Position numbers and translations under genes: made by a program. A stretch of 64,000 nt of DNA from Oceanospirillaceae bacterium. Its GTDB lineage: Bacteria > Pseudomonadota > Gammaproteobacteria > Pseudomonadales > Balneatricaceae. The stretch covers positions 5,722-69,721 of the forward strand of contig JABSRA010000013.1 of the NCBI GenBank assembly GCA_013215445.1, written 5' to 3'. A model generated the notes under the pieces. The model saw only the letters and a list, made by a program, of their open reading frames with translations, was not told the DNA's origin and searched no databases. Shown piece by piece: positions 37,839 to 46,979 of the stretch (the stretch's first letter is position 1; each line of letters begins with the position of its first letter).

Positions 37839-38693
37839 TTACTCTTTGTCCAAACGAATAGTCACCCGACGATTTCGAGCCCGATTAGTTTTAGAGGTAT
37901 TCGGCACAACGGGATAGCGCTCACCATGATACCGCGTCGTTATCATCGATTCGTCTATTCCCAATAATTTCAAATAGCGAGTAACTTCCTCGGCACGCTG
38001 TTTAGAGAGATCACGGTTAAGTAATCGCCTGCCGCCACTATCCGAGTGACCGTCAATATAAATAGCGGTAACACTTTTATCTTCTTGAACATAAAAAGCA
38101 ATTAATTCTAGCCGCTCTCGCGTTGCATCAGATAACATCCATGCGGCCGGTGGAAACAGTACTGCGGTACGGGCAACTTGACGATAATTTGCCGGCAACA
38201 GCCCCGCGACACAGACGATATAATCACTGTAAGCAGCTTTAAAGTTCGCTGCAGATAACGCAACTCTCAATTGATCGGATGAATTCATCCAGCGATCTAC
38301 GGTAAACGTTGGCGACATTCCCTTGTACAGTGAAACCAACATCTCACCGGCGTAGACAGCATTGGTTTTTAAAACTCTACCCGCCTCAAGTGGACCTATC
38401 ACTTTGGTGGGCATACCAGGCTGCCACGGGGATGCTTCAACGACTAACATTGCCTTGCGTTTAATCGCTAGGCGCTGAGTGGGCTTCAAGGTAAAAAGAG
38501 GCTCGAGTCCCGCCTCGTGTAAAAACTCGCCTATACCGAAAGCCGGTATAGTTTGCGATAGCTTACATTCAAATTTAGACGACTCTAATACCCACTCCGA
38601 CTCGTCTATAGAGGGGCGAAACGTAATAGCCTGCGCGGTATTGATAACAGTTGTAATAACAAACAGGATACTCAGTTTAGTACTAGCTCTCAT
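37839..38693 (-). CDS. motY: MotY-like sodium-driven flagellar motor protein (OmpA-like C-terminus)
   Basis: 284 residues with a signal peptide ending near NTAQA. The N-terminal half contains FRPSIDESEWVLESSKFECKLSQ, typical of the MotY T-ring domain. The C-terminal OmpA-like peptidoglycan-binding domain has IYIDGHSDSGGRRLLNRDLSKQRAEEV and ends NRARNRRVTIRL. MotY anchors the stator ring around the flagellar basal body in the periplasm. It sits next to argG and rnt as in Pseudomonas, although no pyrC lies between motY and rnt here. Confidence 0.88.
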   Translation of the reverse strand: MRASTKLSILFVITTVINTAQAITFRPSIDESEWVLESSKFECKLSQTIPAFGIGEFLHEAGLEPLFTLKPTQRLAIKRKAMLVVEASPWQPGMPTKVIGPLEAGRVLKTNAVYAGEMLVSLYKGMSPTFTVDRWMNSSDQLRVALSAANFKAAYSDYIVCVAGLLPANYRQVARTAVLFPPAAWMLSDATRERLELIAFYVQEDKSVTAIYIDGHSDSGGRRLLNRDLSKQRAEEVTRYLKLLGIDESMITTRYHGERYPVVPNTSKTNRARNRRVTIRLDKE

Positions 38694-38733
38694 GATTTAA
38701 ATCCGCTCGCTACCAAAGACACGATGAGTTTTA

Positions 38734-39435
38734 TTACTGATCATCAAGAACCATAGCCCAACCACCTAAATCTTTCCACCGATTAACGATAGAACAAAAC
38801 AAATCTGCGGTTTTTTCTGTGTCGTATAAAGCGGAGTGGGCTTTTTTACCGTCAAAGGGAATACCGGCAACGTCACAACCACGCGCTAATACTGTCTGCC
38901 CATAGGCCAAGCCCGATAAGGTTGCAGTATCAAAGGTTGAAAAGGGGTGGAAAGGATTTCGCTTGAGTTCACAGCGCTCTGCCGCCTGCATTACAAAGCC
39001 ATGATCAAAAGAGGCGTTGTGACCCACTAAAATTGCCCGTTTACAACCATGTGCTTTTACCGCTTTGCGCACGGCTTTAAAAATCATTTCCATCGCTTCG
39101 AGCTCACCGACAGCTCCTCGCTCAGGATCGGTGGGGTCTATGCCGGTAAAGTCTAAAGCAGACTGTTCTAAATTAGCCCCTGCAAAAGGCTCTACACGGG
39201 CTTCAAAGCTTTGATCGACAATTAAATACCCCTGTTCATCCATCGTTAAAGTAACGGCTGCAATCTCAAGTAACGCATCTGTATTTGCGTTAAACCCTCC
39301 AGTTTCAACATCGATAACGACGGGCAAATAGCCCCGAAACCTTTCCTTCATTAACTCTGTAATAGTACTATTGGCCAAAAGATGTTCCTTAATCATACGT
39401 CGTGTATGTCTATAGAATATGTCAATGAACGCCAT
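38734..39435 (-). CDS. rnt: Ribonuclease T
   Basis: Up to 233 residues. The DEDD exonuclease motifs are [11 protein letters not shown] (Exo I), [13 protein letters not shown] (Exo II) and [14 protein letters not shown] (Exo III, DEDDh type). It trims 3' ends of tRNA and other stable RNAs. The start is uncertain: in-frame ATGs at 39396 and 39351 would give shorter proteins, the last beginning [10 protein letters not shown]. Pseudomonas homologues carry roughly 20 residues before RFRGYLP, which favours one of the two upstream ATGs. Confidence 0.93.
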   Translation of the reverse strand: MAFIDIFYRHTRRMIKEHLLANSTITELMKERFRGYLPVVIDVETGGFNANTDALLEIAAVTLTMDEQGYLIVDQSFEARVEPFAGANLEQSALDFTGIDPTDPERGAVGELEAMEMIFKAVRKAVKAHGCKRAILVGHNASFDHGFVMQAAERCELKRNPFHPFSTFDTATLSGLAYGQTVLARGCDVAGIPFDGKKAHSALYDTEKTADLFCSIVNRWKDLGGWAMVLDDQ

Positions 39436-39738
39436 ATTCTGTCTTTAATTATGGGCGTATTCTAACAGTGCAGCGCACAAAAGCATCTAGATTATGATCG
39501 ATAAGTAAAAATAAACCAGTGAGACCTCAGCAGAACCACTGCGCTCAGCGATACGGCGTTAAAACGACCCGCATAATACTCATCTATAACCATCACTGCC
39601 AACCAGAGAAACCTACGGACGGCACTTTTCAGCGGCTTTTTATCTACTTTTATTCACTCTTTTCCCGGGACATAGACCTTTGTGAGCTTTTTTAGACCAA
39701 AAAAAACCGGCTATTGCCGGTTTTTTAAATACTATTTT
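39436..39738. other. Intergenic region between peroxiredoxin gene and rnt
   Basis: 303 bases. It contains the terminator hairpin at 39701-39726 just past the peroxiredoxin stop. The remainder should include the rnt promoter; nothing else stands out. Confidence 0.6.
39701..39726. terminator. Strong symmetrical intrinsic terminator
   Basis: A perfect 11-bp stem, AAAAAACCGGC / GCCGGTTTTTT, around a 4-base loop. The A and T runs make it active in either direction; its position 12 bases past the peroxiredoxin stop indicates it ends that minus-strand gene. Confidence 0.93.
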
Positions 39739-40341
39739 CTACAGCTTATCAGATTCAGTTGCAAGGTAAGCGGCAACGCCATCGGGAGATGCATCCATTC
39801 CCTTGTCGCCTTTACTCCAACCTGCTGGGCAAACTTCACCATGTTCTTCGTGATGCTGAAGCGCTTCAAACAAACGGATCAATTCGTCCATGTTGCGACC
39901 TAGTGGTAGATCGTTAACAATTTGTGAGCGCACATCACCATTTTTATCGATGATAAATGCACCGCGATAAGCAACGCCGCCTTCACTTTCAACGTCGTAA
40001 GCCTTACAAATTGCATGAGTCATATCAGCGACTAGCGTGTAGTTAACTTGACCGATACCGCCTTTATCTACCGAAGTATTTCTCCAGGCGTTATGGGTAA
40101 AGTGGGAATCAATTGAAACACCAACAACTTCAACATTAAGCGCCTTAAACGCTTCAATGCGGTGATCCAGAGCAATTAGCTCAGAGGGACATACAAACGT
40201 AAAATCTAATGGATAAAAGAATACTAAAGCATACTTACCCTTGGTGGCTTCTGCAAAGTTATAACCATCGACAATCTGACCGTCAGCCAATACTGCAGAT
40301 GCTGTAAAATCCGGTGCTTTTTTTCCTACTAATACGCCCAT
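39739..40341 (-). CDS. 2-Cys peroxiredoxin (AhpC/TSA family)
   Basis: 200 residues. The peroxidatic Cys lies in FTFVCPSELIAL and the resolving Cys in HGEVCPAGWSKG, with a long C-terminal tail typical of Prx1/AhpC-type enzymes. It reduces hydrogen peroxide and organic peroxides in the cytoplasm at the expense of thioredoxin or AhpF. GGAG precedes the ATG by 7 bases. It lies next to the monothiol glutaredoxin gene, as in Pseudomonas. Confidence 0.95.
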   Translation of the reverse strand: MGVLVGKKAPDFTASAVLADGQIVDGYNFAEATKGKYALVFFYPLDFTFVCPSELIALDHRIEAFKALNVEVVGVSIDSHFTHNAWRNTSVDKGGIGQVNYTLVADMTHAICKAYDVESEGGVAYRGAFIIDKNGDVRSQIVNDLPLGRNMDELIRLFEALQHHEEHGEVCPAGWSKGDKGMDASPDGVAAYLATESDKL

Positions 40342-40413
40342 TTAACTTCTCCATCATTATTAAATATTCATTAAATTCTATCGAGGATTCACTCTCTCAA
40401 CAGCAACAATCAA

Positions 40414-40755
40414 CTATTCACTGTCTTCTTTACTTTCAGCAGCTTTCGCAGCAGCCGATACCATTTCTTTCAACTCACCAGACTCAGCTAGCTCGCAGAC
40501 AATATCGCAACCGCCCACTAACTCACCATTGATCCACAGTTGTGGAAAGGTTGGCCAATTGGCAATTTTTGGTAGCTCTGTCCGTATATCTTGATTTTCT
40601 AAAATATTAACAAAGGCAAATCGCTCTTCACAGGCAGTCAAGGCCTCAACGGTGCGAGAGGAAAAACCGCACTGTGGAAAACGCGGTGTACCCTTCATGT
40701 AAAGTAGAATAGCATTTGATTCAATTTGGTCTTTAATAGTATCGGCAACACTCAT
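40414..40755 (-). CDS. grxD: Monothiol glutaredoxin (Grx4 type)
   Basis: 113 residues from the ATG at 40755 (MSVADTIKDQI); six further residues are possible upstream, but GAGAG lies properly spaced before this one. The active site is FPQCGFSSRT, the CGFS monothiol motif, with the WPTFPQLWINGELVGGCDI glutathione-binding region. These proteins carry [2Fe-2S] clusters with glutathione and BolA and deliver them for iron-sulfur assembly. It lies upstream of the peroxiredoxin on the same strand with 72 bases between. Confidence 0.95.
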   Translation of the reverse strand: MSVADTIKDQIESNAILLYMKGTPRFPQCGFSSRTVEALTACEERFAFVNILENQDIRTELPKIANWPTFPQLWINGELVGGCDIVCELAESGELKEMVSAAAKAAESKEDSE

Positions 40756-41076
40756 ATTTTTTCTCTCATACAACCTTTGGTGACTGCAAAATATATGCAG
40801 TTAACACCCATTAATTTATGGCACGATATTAACATAGCCGAAGTACTTTTCTTAGACTTATTTAACACACCACTTAGCTCTACTTCTTATATGCGATCAA
40901 TAATGGCGTTATCAAGCCCTAGCCGCCAGCTATTTTACATGTTATATATACTTAAATGTATTTCTAACTTTCTCAACATTATCCCGCCTTTGCACTAAAC
41001 AAACTCTTCTGAAATAACTGCTATCACTTGTGAACGCGATTGTTTTTGCTATTGGCCGTCAATAATAGAAACTTCT
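40756..41076. other. Divergent promoter region grxD / argF
   Basis: 321 AT-rich bases between the two starts. A small inverted repeat (CTGCA / TGCAG, 40784-40800) lies close to grxD. I could not identify a convincing ARG box by eye. Confidence 0.5.
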
Positions 41077-41991
41077 ATGAAACAGATAAGACATTTTTTA
41101 ACCCTTTTGGATCTTTCCAAAACCGAATTTCAGCAAATCATCGAACGCGCTATTGAGCTCAAGGCAATGCGTAAAGCCGGTGAGATCTACGCACCCTTCC
41201 CGCACAAAGTGCTGGCGATGATTTTTGAGAAATCATCAACCCGAACCCGGGTTTCTTTTGAAGCGGGCATGGCACAGTTCGGTGGTCACGCGCTGTTCTT
41301 ATCCTCTCGCGATACCCAGCTCGGACGAGGCGAACCCATTGAAGACTCTGCCAAGGTTATCTCCAGCATGGTCGACATCGTGATGATCAGAACCTTTGCT
41401 CACCAAAAAATTGTAGATTTCGCCAAACACTCTAGTGTCCCTGTCATCAATGCGTTAACCGATGACTATCACCCCTGCCAACTATTGGCCGATATGCAGA
41501 CCTACTGGGAGCACCGTGGTAATATCCAAGGCAAAACGGTCACTTGGGTAGGTGATGGCAATAACATGTGCCACTCTTATATCAACGCCGCTAAAGTACT
41601 AGATTTTCAGCTAAACATTGCCTGCCCTGAAGGCTATGACCCGGACTCAGATTTGGTTGCCAAGAATGCCGAGCGTGTCACTATTTTTAGGGATATAAAA
41701 GACGCCGTGCACAATAGCGATTTAATCGTCACCGACGTATGGGCCTCTATGGGTCAGGAAGAAGAGCAAAAAGCCAGAGAAAAGAGTTTTGTTAATTTCC
41801 AAGTAAACCCTGCGGTGATGAGTTTGGCCAATACCGATGCGTTATTCATGCATTGCCTGCCAGCACATCGCGGTGAAGAAATCAGCGAGAATATGCTAGA
41901 TGATCCCAGTAGCGTGGTTTTCGATGAAGCAGAAAATAGATTACACGCGCAAAAAGCACTGATGGAATTTTTGCTAAACGCCAGCCAATAA
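41077..41991 (+). CDS. argF: Ornithine carbamoyltransferase
   Basis: 304 residues. It has the carbamoyl-phosphate loop [37 protein letters not shown] and the ornithine-binding [10 protein letters not shown], all standard for anabolic OTCases. It makes citrulline from ornithine and carbamoyl phosphate; ArgG, encoded nearby, uses the product. A strong terminator follows. Confidence 0.96.
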   Translation: MKQIRHFLTLLDLSKTEFQQIIERAIELKAMRKAGEIYAPFPHKVLAMIFEKSSTRTRVSFEAGMAQFGGHALFLSSRDTQLGRGEPIEDSAKVISSMVDIVMIRTFAHQKIVDFAKHSSVPVINALTDDYHPCQLLADMQTYWEHRGNIQGKTVTWVGDGNNMCHSYINAAKVLDFQLNIACPEGYDPDSDLVAKNAERVTIFRDIKDAVHNSDLIVTDVWASMGQEEEQKAREKSFVNFQVNPAVMSLANTDALFMHCLPAHRGEEISENMLDDPSSVVFDEAENRLHAQKALMEFLLNASQ

Positions 41992-42006
41992 TCCCAGCCA
42001 ACCATC

Positions 42007-42043
42007 AAACCCAGTTTATAGGTTGCTATACTGGGTTTTTTTA
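42007..42043 (+). terminator. Intrinsic terminator of argF
   Basis: AAACCCAGT pairs with ACTGGGTTT, extended inside by ATAG/CTAT after a two-base bulge, followed by a run of seven T residues. It begins 16 bases past the stop. Confidence 0.93.
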
Positions 42044-42127
42044 CCTTTAAACACCGAACAAGCTGCAAACCACTATTATTTTTCTGTTACTCTGGGCATA
42101 ACCAATATTTAGACAAATGGATATGAA

Positions 42128-43045
42128 ATGATAGAGCTGAGACATTTAAAAACCCTTTCTGCACTTCGAGACTCAGGCTCTCTCGTCGAAGCCGCTGAGC
42201 GCATCCATTTAACGCAGTCGGCGCTATCACATCAAATCAAAGATTTGGAAGACAGACTTAATTGTTCGCTATTTGTCAGAAAAACCAAACCGATCAGTTT
42301 TACCGCTGCCGGTAGACGTATCTTGGCCCTGGCAGATAACATTCTGCCGATGATCAAAAATACCGAGCGTGAAATAGTTCGTTTAGCCTGTGGAGAGGCC
42401 GGTAGACTCAATATCAGCATCGACTGCCACAGTTGCTTTGAATGGCTGATGCCCACCATCGATTGTTTTCGCAAAAACTGGCCTGAGATAGAAATGGATC
42501 TCGCCAATGGATTCACCTTTGCCCCGATACCGGCATTGACTAAGGGCGATATTGATCTAGTCATCACCTCGGACCCTGTACCGCGTACTGGGATTTTTTA
42601 CACCCCACTATTTAGCTATGAATCATTGATTGTATTGAGTAAAGACCACCCGTTGGCAGACCAAAAGTACATCAAAGCGAGTGACTTTCTCAATGAAACA
42701 CTGATCACCTACCCGGTCAATCAAGACCGTCTCGATATTTTCACGCGCTTTTTAGACCCAGCAGCCATTGAGCCAAAAGAAGTACGCACTGCAGATCTCA
42801 CTTTAATGATGCTGCAGTTAGTGGCAAGTGGCAGGGGTATTGCCGCCCTTCCCAACTGGGCCATTGATGAGTATTTACAAAAGAATTATATCATTGCCAG
42901 ACCCATCGGCGAGAGGGGTCAGTGGTGTACTCTGTATGCCGCAATCCGCGAAGAACAGAAAAATGCGGAATTCATGAATGACTTTTTAGATACCGCCAGA
43001 GAAGTCTCTTTTGCCAATTTAGCCGGCATCAAAGCCGCCCAGTGA
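42128..43045 (+). CDS. metR: LysR-family regulator MetR
   Basis: 305 residues. The N-terminal winged helix-turn-helix (MIELRHLKTLSALRDSGSL, then TQSALSHQIKDLE) and the LysR effector domain with VITSDPV and LVASGRGIAALPNW closely follow MetR of enteric bacteria and Pseudomonas. MetR activates methionine genes, usually with homocysteine as co-inducer. No metE or other methionine gene is in view, so it acts at a distance here or has taken other targets. Confidence 0.85.
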   Translation: MIELRHLKTLSALRDSGSLVEAAERIHLTQSALSHQIKDLEDRLNCSLFVRKTKPISFTAAGRRILALADNILPMIKNTEREIVRLACGEAGRLNISIDCHSCFEWLMPTIDCFRKNWPEIEMDLANGFTFAPIPALTKGDIDLVITSDPVPRTGIFYTPLFSYESLIVLSKDHPLADQKYIKASDFLNETLITYPVNQDRLDIFTRFLDPAAIEPKEVRTADLTLMMLQLVASGRGIAALPNWAIDEYLQKNYIIARPIGERGQWCTLYAAIREEQKNAEFMNDFLDTAREVSFANLAGIKAAQ

Positions 43046-43214
43046 GTCACCCTTAAAAAAAATTAAAACATTTCAGCCACAGTTCTTTGTTTATCTGTGT
43101 TGATCACTTAAACTGTCACCTCAATCAACCCCATTAACGGCAATGTCAGGCGTAGAGACAAACTCTAGCTTTTACACTGCTGCGTAATATTCACACTAGG
43201 CAAATAGACTTAAC

Positions 43215-44567
43215 ATGGAAATCTGGACACCGCAAAGCTGGCGCAGCAAACCTATCCTTCAGCAACCTACCTACCAAGATGCAGCACAAGTAAGCGCAGT
43301 GGAAGCGCAGCTAGGTAAATTACCGCCACTGGTTTTTGCCGGTGAAATTAGAGATTTACACCGTCAATTAGCGGAGGTAGCTCAAGGTAAAGCGTTTTTA
43401 TTGCAAGGCGGTGATTGCGCAGAGACATTTGCTGAATTTAATGCCAACAAAATCCGTGACACTTTCCAAGTATTACTGCAAATGGCAGTGGTAATGACCT
43501 TTGCCGGTGGCAGCCCAGTGGTTAAGATCGGCCGTATGGCTGGTCAGTTTGCCAAGCCACGCTCCAGCGATCTAGAAACCATTGGCGATGTCTCTCTGCC
43601 GAGTTATCGCGGTGATATTATCAATGGCAACGAATTCACTGCTGCTGCCCGCACACCTGATCCAGAGCGCATGATCAAAGCTTATCATCAGTCCTCATCT
43701 ACTTTGAACTTGTTGCGCGCCTTTGCCCAGGGCGGTTTTGCCGACTTGCATAAAGTACACCGCTGGAATTTAAGCTTCGTTAAAAACAGCCCTCTGGGTG
43801 AGCGCTACCAACACCTTTCAGATCAGATAGATCAAGCTCTGACCTTTATGGAAGCCTGTGGCATAAATTCAACCACCACGCCGCAAATTCGTTCCACTGC
43901 TCTATATACCTCTCACGAGGCATTATTATTGGGTTACGAAGAGGCCCTAACCCGTAAAGACAGCTTAACCGATGACTGGTACAACTGTTCCGCGCACATG
44001 ATATGGATAGGAGATAGAACTCGTCAAACTGACCACGCCCACGTCGAATTTTTACGCGGCGTTAAAAACCCGATTGGCATCAAGGTTGGCCCCACTACCT
44101 CCTCTGAAGATCTAATCAAATTATTAGATATCTTAAATCCAGAGAATTTAGCGGGCCGAATCACCTTAATTGCCCGCATGGGTGCCACGCAAATCACTGA
44201 GAAATTACCGCCACTGGTGCAGTTAGTCCAACGCGAAGGGCGCAGCGTGGTCTGGAGTTCTGATCCAATGCACGGTAATACCATTACCGCCTCCAGCGGC
44301 TACAAGACGCGCAGTGTCGATGCGATTTTGCAAGAGATCAAAGGTTTCTTCCAAGTACACAGCGCCGAGGGCACCCATGCCGGTGGGGTACATTTAGAAA
44401 TGACTGGGCACAACGTGACAGAGTGCATTGGCGGCGCCTACCAAATCACCGAAGAGGGACTAGCTGATCGCTACGATACTTTCTGTGATCCTCGCTTAAA
44501 TGGCGAGCAGGCACTAGAGCTAGCCTTTTTAATCGCAGATACCCTGAAATCCGCCCGAGGCAAATAG
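43215..44567 (+). CDS. Class II 3-deoxy-7-phosphoheptulonate synthase (DAHP synthase)
   Basis: 450 residues. The plant-like class II enzyme is recognised by [31 protein letters not shown], the METHGG-like substrate loops and [19 protein letters not shown]. It condenses PEP with erythrose 4-phosphate, the first step of aromatic amino acid synthesis. It is distinct from the class I AroF/G/H enzymes of E. coli. The YqcC-like gene starts 5 bases after its stop, so they are probably co-transcribed. Confidence 0.95.
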   Translation: MEIWTPQSWRSKPILQQPTYQDAAQVSAVEAQLGKLPPLVFAGEIRDLHRQLAEVAQGKAFLLQGGDCAETFAEFNANKIRDTFQVLLQMAVVMTFAGGSPVVKIGRMAGQFAKPRSSDLETIGDVSLPSYRGDIINGNEFTAAARTPDPERMIKAYHQSSSTLNLLRAFAQGGFADLHKVHRWNLSFVKNSPLGERYQHLSDQIDQALTFMEACGINSTTTPQIRSTALYTSHEALLLGYEEALTRKDSLTDDWYNCSAHMIWIGDRTRQTDHAHVEFLRGVKNPIGIKVGPTTSSEDLIKLLDILNPENLAGRITLIARMGATQITEKLPPLVQLVQREGRSVVWSSDPMHGNTITASSGYKTRSVDAILQEIKGFFQVHSAEGTHAGGVHLEMTGHNVTECIGGAYQITEEGLADRYDTFCDPRLNGEQALELAFLIADTLKSARGK

Positions 44568-44572
44568 CAGCG

Positions 44573-44890
44573 ATGAAACACCAACAGATTGCAACCACCT
44601 TGGCTGCCATCACGGCACAAATGCAACAGACAAATCTCTGGCAAGATGAGTCACCTAGTGATAGAGAACTGTCGAGCAAACTACCTTTTTGCGTCGACAC
44701 TTTGACCTTCAGCCAGTGGTTGCAGTGGGTAATGTTTCCCAAGCTGTTTGTTATCGTTGAGACCAAGGCAGCACTGTCGAGCAAAAGTAATATGGCAGTG
44801 ATGGCCGAACAGGCCTTTAAAGCTGAAAGTGTCGATACTAAAGTGCTATTGGCTTTAATAAAACAGCTAGACAAACAAATTTCGGGGTAA
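44573..44890 (+). CDS. YqcC-family small protein
   Basis: 105 residues, acidic to neutral and all-helical by appearance. The core TFSQWLQWVMFPKLFVIVE matches the YqcC family, cytoplasmic proteins of unknown function that in many gammaproteobacteria lie beside truC. Here the neighbour is the class II DAHP synthase gene, only 5 bases upstream. Confidence 0.8.
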   Translation: MKHQQIATTLAAITAQMQQTNLWQDESPSDRELSSKLPFCVDTLTFSQWLQWVMFPKLFVIVETKAALSSKSNMAVMAEQAFKAESVDTKVLLALIKQLDKQISG

Positions 44891-44929
44891 TCACTCACCC
44901 CGGATATTTGATCCGATGTGGTGAAGTTA

Positions 44930-44949
44930 GCATACCAGCTGAGGTATGC
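44930..44949. repeat. Perfect 7-bp inverted repeat
   Basis: GCATACC and GGTATGC separated by AGCTGA, between the YqcC and DUF3549 genes. There is no T-tract, so it is a candidate operator or mRNA hairpin rather than a terminator. Confidence 0.5.
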
Positions 44950-44999
44950 AATCTTCGGCTTATCCTTATTATCTTTAAAAACATCCATTTGAGAGCCAC

Positions 45000-46043
45000 A
45001 TGTCATCACTAACTACCCTGACTGAATTATTGCAACAGAGCGGTGTACAATTTCGCATTCACGATTTAGGCAGGCAGATCAAGAAAATAAGCCCCGCACA
45101 GTTCGCCCTGATCGAAACGGGACAAAAAATCTACCCAAGTCCCTATTTACGCCATGCATGGCTTGCACTCACTTTATGGAACCCCAAGAAAAAACTGCAA
45201 AATGTGGTGTGGTTTTTAAAATTTCCACTCGATGAACAAGGTTATTTAGTCCAGACAGTGCGGGATGATTTTATTAATAGACTGATGCTCAATATCAATC
45301 AAATGCTGGATGCCAGCGAGCTATCAGAGGCGGAAGACGCCCTCAAAGACAACCCTTTCTCATTTACCCCAGACAACGAAAAAATGGCCATGTATCACGC
45401 CATTATCAGCCGCACTGTCGGGGGCGAAAAATCTAATTTTTATCCACTGTGTCAGCAGTACTTTAACGGTGAACGCGAGTGGAGTCACTGGCAAGACTTA
45501 GGGTTACAGGGCATTGCCGAGATCGCCGTCAATCTCGACAACAATCTCACCAGCATCAATAGACACTTTAATGCTTATCAGCCACAGCCATTGAGTGCAT
45601 TGTGTAACGCGCTAGAGCACGGCACTATCGAACACTCGCTCAGTGTAAAAATCGCTGACAAGTTACAGACCTCAATCAATAGCAGTGAACTGGATATCAC
45701 CCTTTGCTGCTCGCTGCTGCGAGCGCTACACGCCAGTCCCAATCAGGCGCAATTGCAAGACTCGATCATGACGGTTTTGCACACAAGCATTGGCACTAAC
45801 CCTGAAATACTCACCACTATTGCAGTTAAATTATCAGCGCAATTAACCACAGAGCCAGTGCTAAATTTATTCTTAGAAAAACTGGCAATTTCAGAGATAG
45901 GTGAGCGGGGATTTTCCAAAATTTTGGCCGAGTTAATGTTTAATAATGAGTTGCGTATCGCCATTCTACAAGCCTTTCGCAATCCACAGCGCTCGACAGC
46001 TCTGAGCAGCGCCATCGGGGCGATGTTTGGCAGCAAATTTTAG
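45000..46043 (+). CDS. DUF3549-family protein
   Basis: 347 residues, no signal peptide or membrane helix. The start TLTELLQQSGVQFRIHDLGRQIKKIS and FALIETGQKIYPSPYLRHAWLAL correspond to DUF3549, a conserved gammaproteobacterial family of unknown role. The C-terminal half is helical with repeat-like, ARM/HEAT-like character by eye. It is preceded by a 7-bp inverted repeat and a separate 110-base gap from the yqcC-like gene. Confidence 0.8.
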   Translation: MSSLTTLTELLQQSGVQFRIHDLGRQIKKISPAQFALIETGQKIYPSPYLRHAWLALTLWNPKKKLQNVVWFLKFPLDEQGYLVQTVRDDFINRLMLNINQMLDASELSEAEDALKDNPFSFTPDNEKMAMYHAIISRTVGGEKSNFYPLCQQYFNGEREWSHWQDLGLQGIAEIAVNLDNNLTSINRHFNAYQPQPLSALCNALEHGTIEHSLSVKIADKLQTSINSSELDITLCCSLLRALHASPNQAQLQDSIMTVLHTSIGTNPEILTTIAVKLSAQLTTEPVLNLFLEKLAISEIGERGFSKILAELMFNNELRIAILQAFRNPQRSTALSSAIGAMFGSKF

Positions 46044-46179
46044 CTCCACTGCATTGATACCCTCTGATAAGCTTTATACTCTGCACCAACCATGGGCATA
46101 GTGCTTATCAGCCACTCAACCTCTTAACCTCTTAACCATACTATTCACCAACCTATTTGGTCGCTCGATTAGCGCCCAT

Positions 46180-46572
46180 TTACCGCGATAATTTTTTAAT
46201 CAAGGTGTCCACGATAGGACAAGAGAGCTTTGATGTATTACCCGCACACTGTGTTACTAACTCCTCAAGCACTGTTTCAAGACGATTCAAGTCGGCAATT
46301 TTAGCTTTTACATTCGCCAATTTTTGCTGCGCAATCTGCTGGACAGAGAGACAATCCTCTTCGCCAAGTGACAGTAAATTAGCTATTTCTTGTAAACTAA
46401 AGCCTAACTCTTTAGCGCGCTTGATAAAAACCACTCTCTCGAGGGTTTCCTCTGGGTAGTTTCTAACTCCCTGATCAGGTCTGACTGGCTGATTGATCAA
46501 CCCCCGGCGAGTGTAATAGCGGATGGTTTCAACATTGACAGCGGCGGCTCTGGCCAATTGGCTGATTTTCAT
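46180..46572 (-). CDS. MerR-family regulator with mercury-type cysteine triad
   Basis: 130 residues. An N-terminal MerR helix-turn-helix with NVETIRYYTRRGLI is followed by a dimerisation coil. Cysteines lie at 74, 109 and 118 (EEDCLSV, TQCAGNTSKLSCPI); the spacings of 35 and 9 are the same as between Cys82, Cys117 and Cys126 of Tn501 MerR, the Hg(II) ligands. A metal-responsive activator is therefore likely, mercury first, with lead or another soft metal possible. No merT/P/A or other metal-resistance gene is in the window. Confidence 0.85.
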   Translation of the reverse strand: MKISQLARAAAVNVETIRYYTRRGLINQPVRPDQGVRNYPEETLERVVFIKRAKELGFSLQEIANLLSLGEEDCLSVQQIAQQKLANVKAKIADLNRLETVLEELVTQCAGNTSKLSCPIVDTLIKKLSR

Positions 46573-46979
46573 ACTAGCTCCCGACTAATGCACTCTGCTA
46601 ATGCATAAGTCTTGAATAAATGTGATGGATTATACTCACTAGGAAAAAGTAAACTAAAGCCATAATAGCACATAGTTTTTACAGCAAGGACAAGCATAAT
46701 TCTGACAAAAATACTGCGCTACTTCTCTAGAAAAACACCGCACTTTAGCAGAGGTTATCTAGGGATTTCGACATTGACTACAAAGGTAATGGTATCGCAC
46801 CCTCTTCCCTATCTGCCTCTGTTGGGCAAAAATAAATATGCAATTTCATTTAAAAGCAGGCATCTGATTTTAATTTACTAAAACAAACAACTAGCGAGTT
46901 CGCCCCAACATTAAATAGGATAGAGCCCTCAGGGAATGAAACCCCAACACTCAACTTAATATTCACCAGAGTCAACGGT
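46573..46979. other. Intergenic region between FAH-family and merR-like genes
   Basis: 407 bases with no supported gene. It holds the candidate merR promoter near 46629-46634. I found no remnant of transport or reductase genes that would explain an orphan MerR. Confidence 0.55.
46629..46634 (-). promoter_or_regulatory. Candidate -10 box (TATAAT) for the merR-like gene
   Basis: A consensus TATAAT on the minus strand about 57 bases before the merR-like ATG. A weak dyad (TACT...AGTA) lies immediately upstream, where MerR-type operators normally sit, but no good -35 could be fixed. Confidence 0.35.

Noticed and set aside
40726-40998. 90-codon frame between grxD and argF
   Set aside because: It overlaps the grxD start on the other strand and occupies the AT-rich divergent promoter region; no family resemblance.
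40756-41076. ARG box upstream of argF
   Set aside because: AT-rich sequence gives partial matches, but no 18-bp palindromic box was convincing by eye.
44883-44902. Terminator after the yqcC-like gene (CGGGGT/ACCCCG)
   Set aside because: A 6-bp stem overlapping the stop codon with no T-tract; too weak to call.
46573-46979. Remnant mer operon next to the MerR gene
   Set aside because: No frame or motif of MerT, MerP or MerA could be found on either strand.
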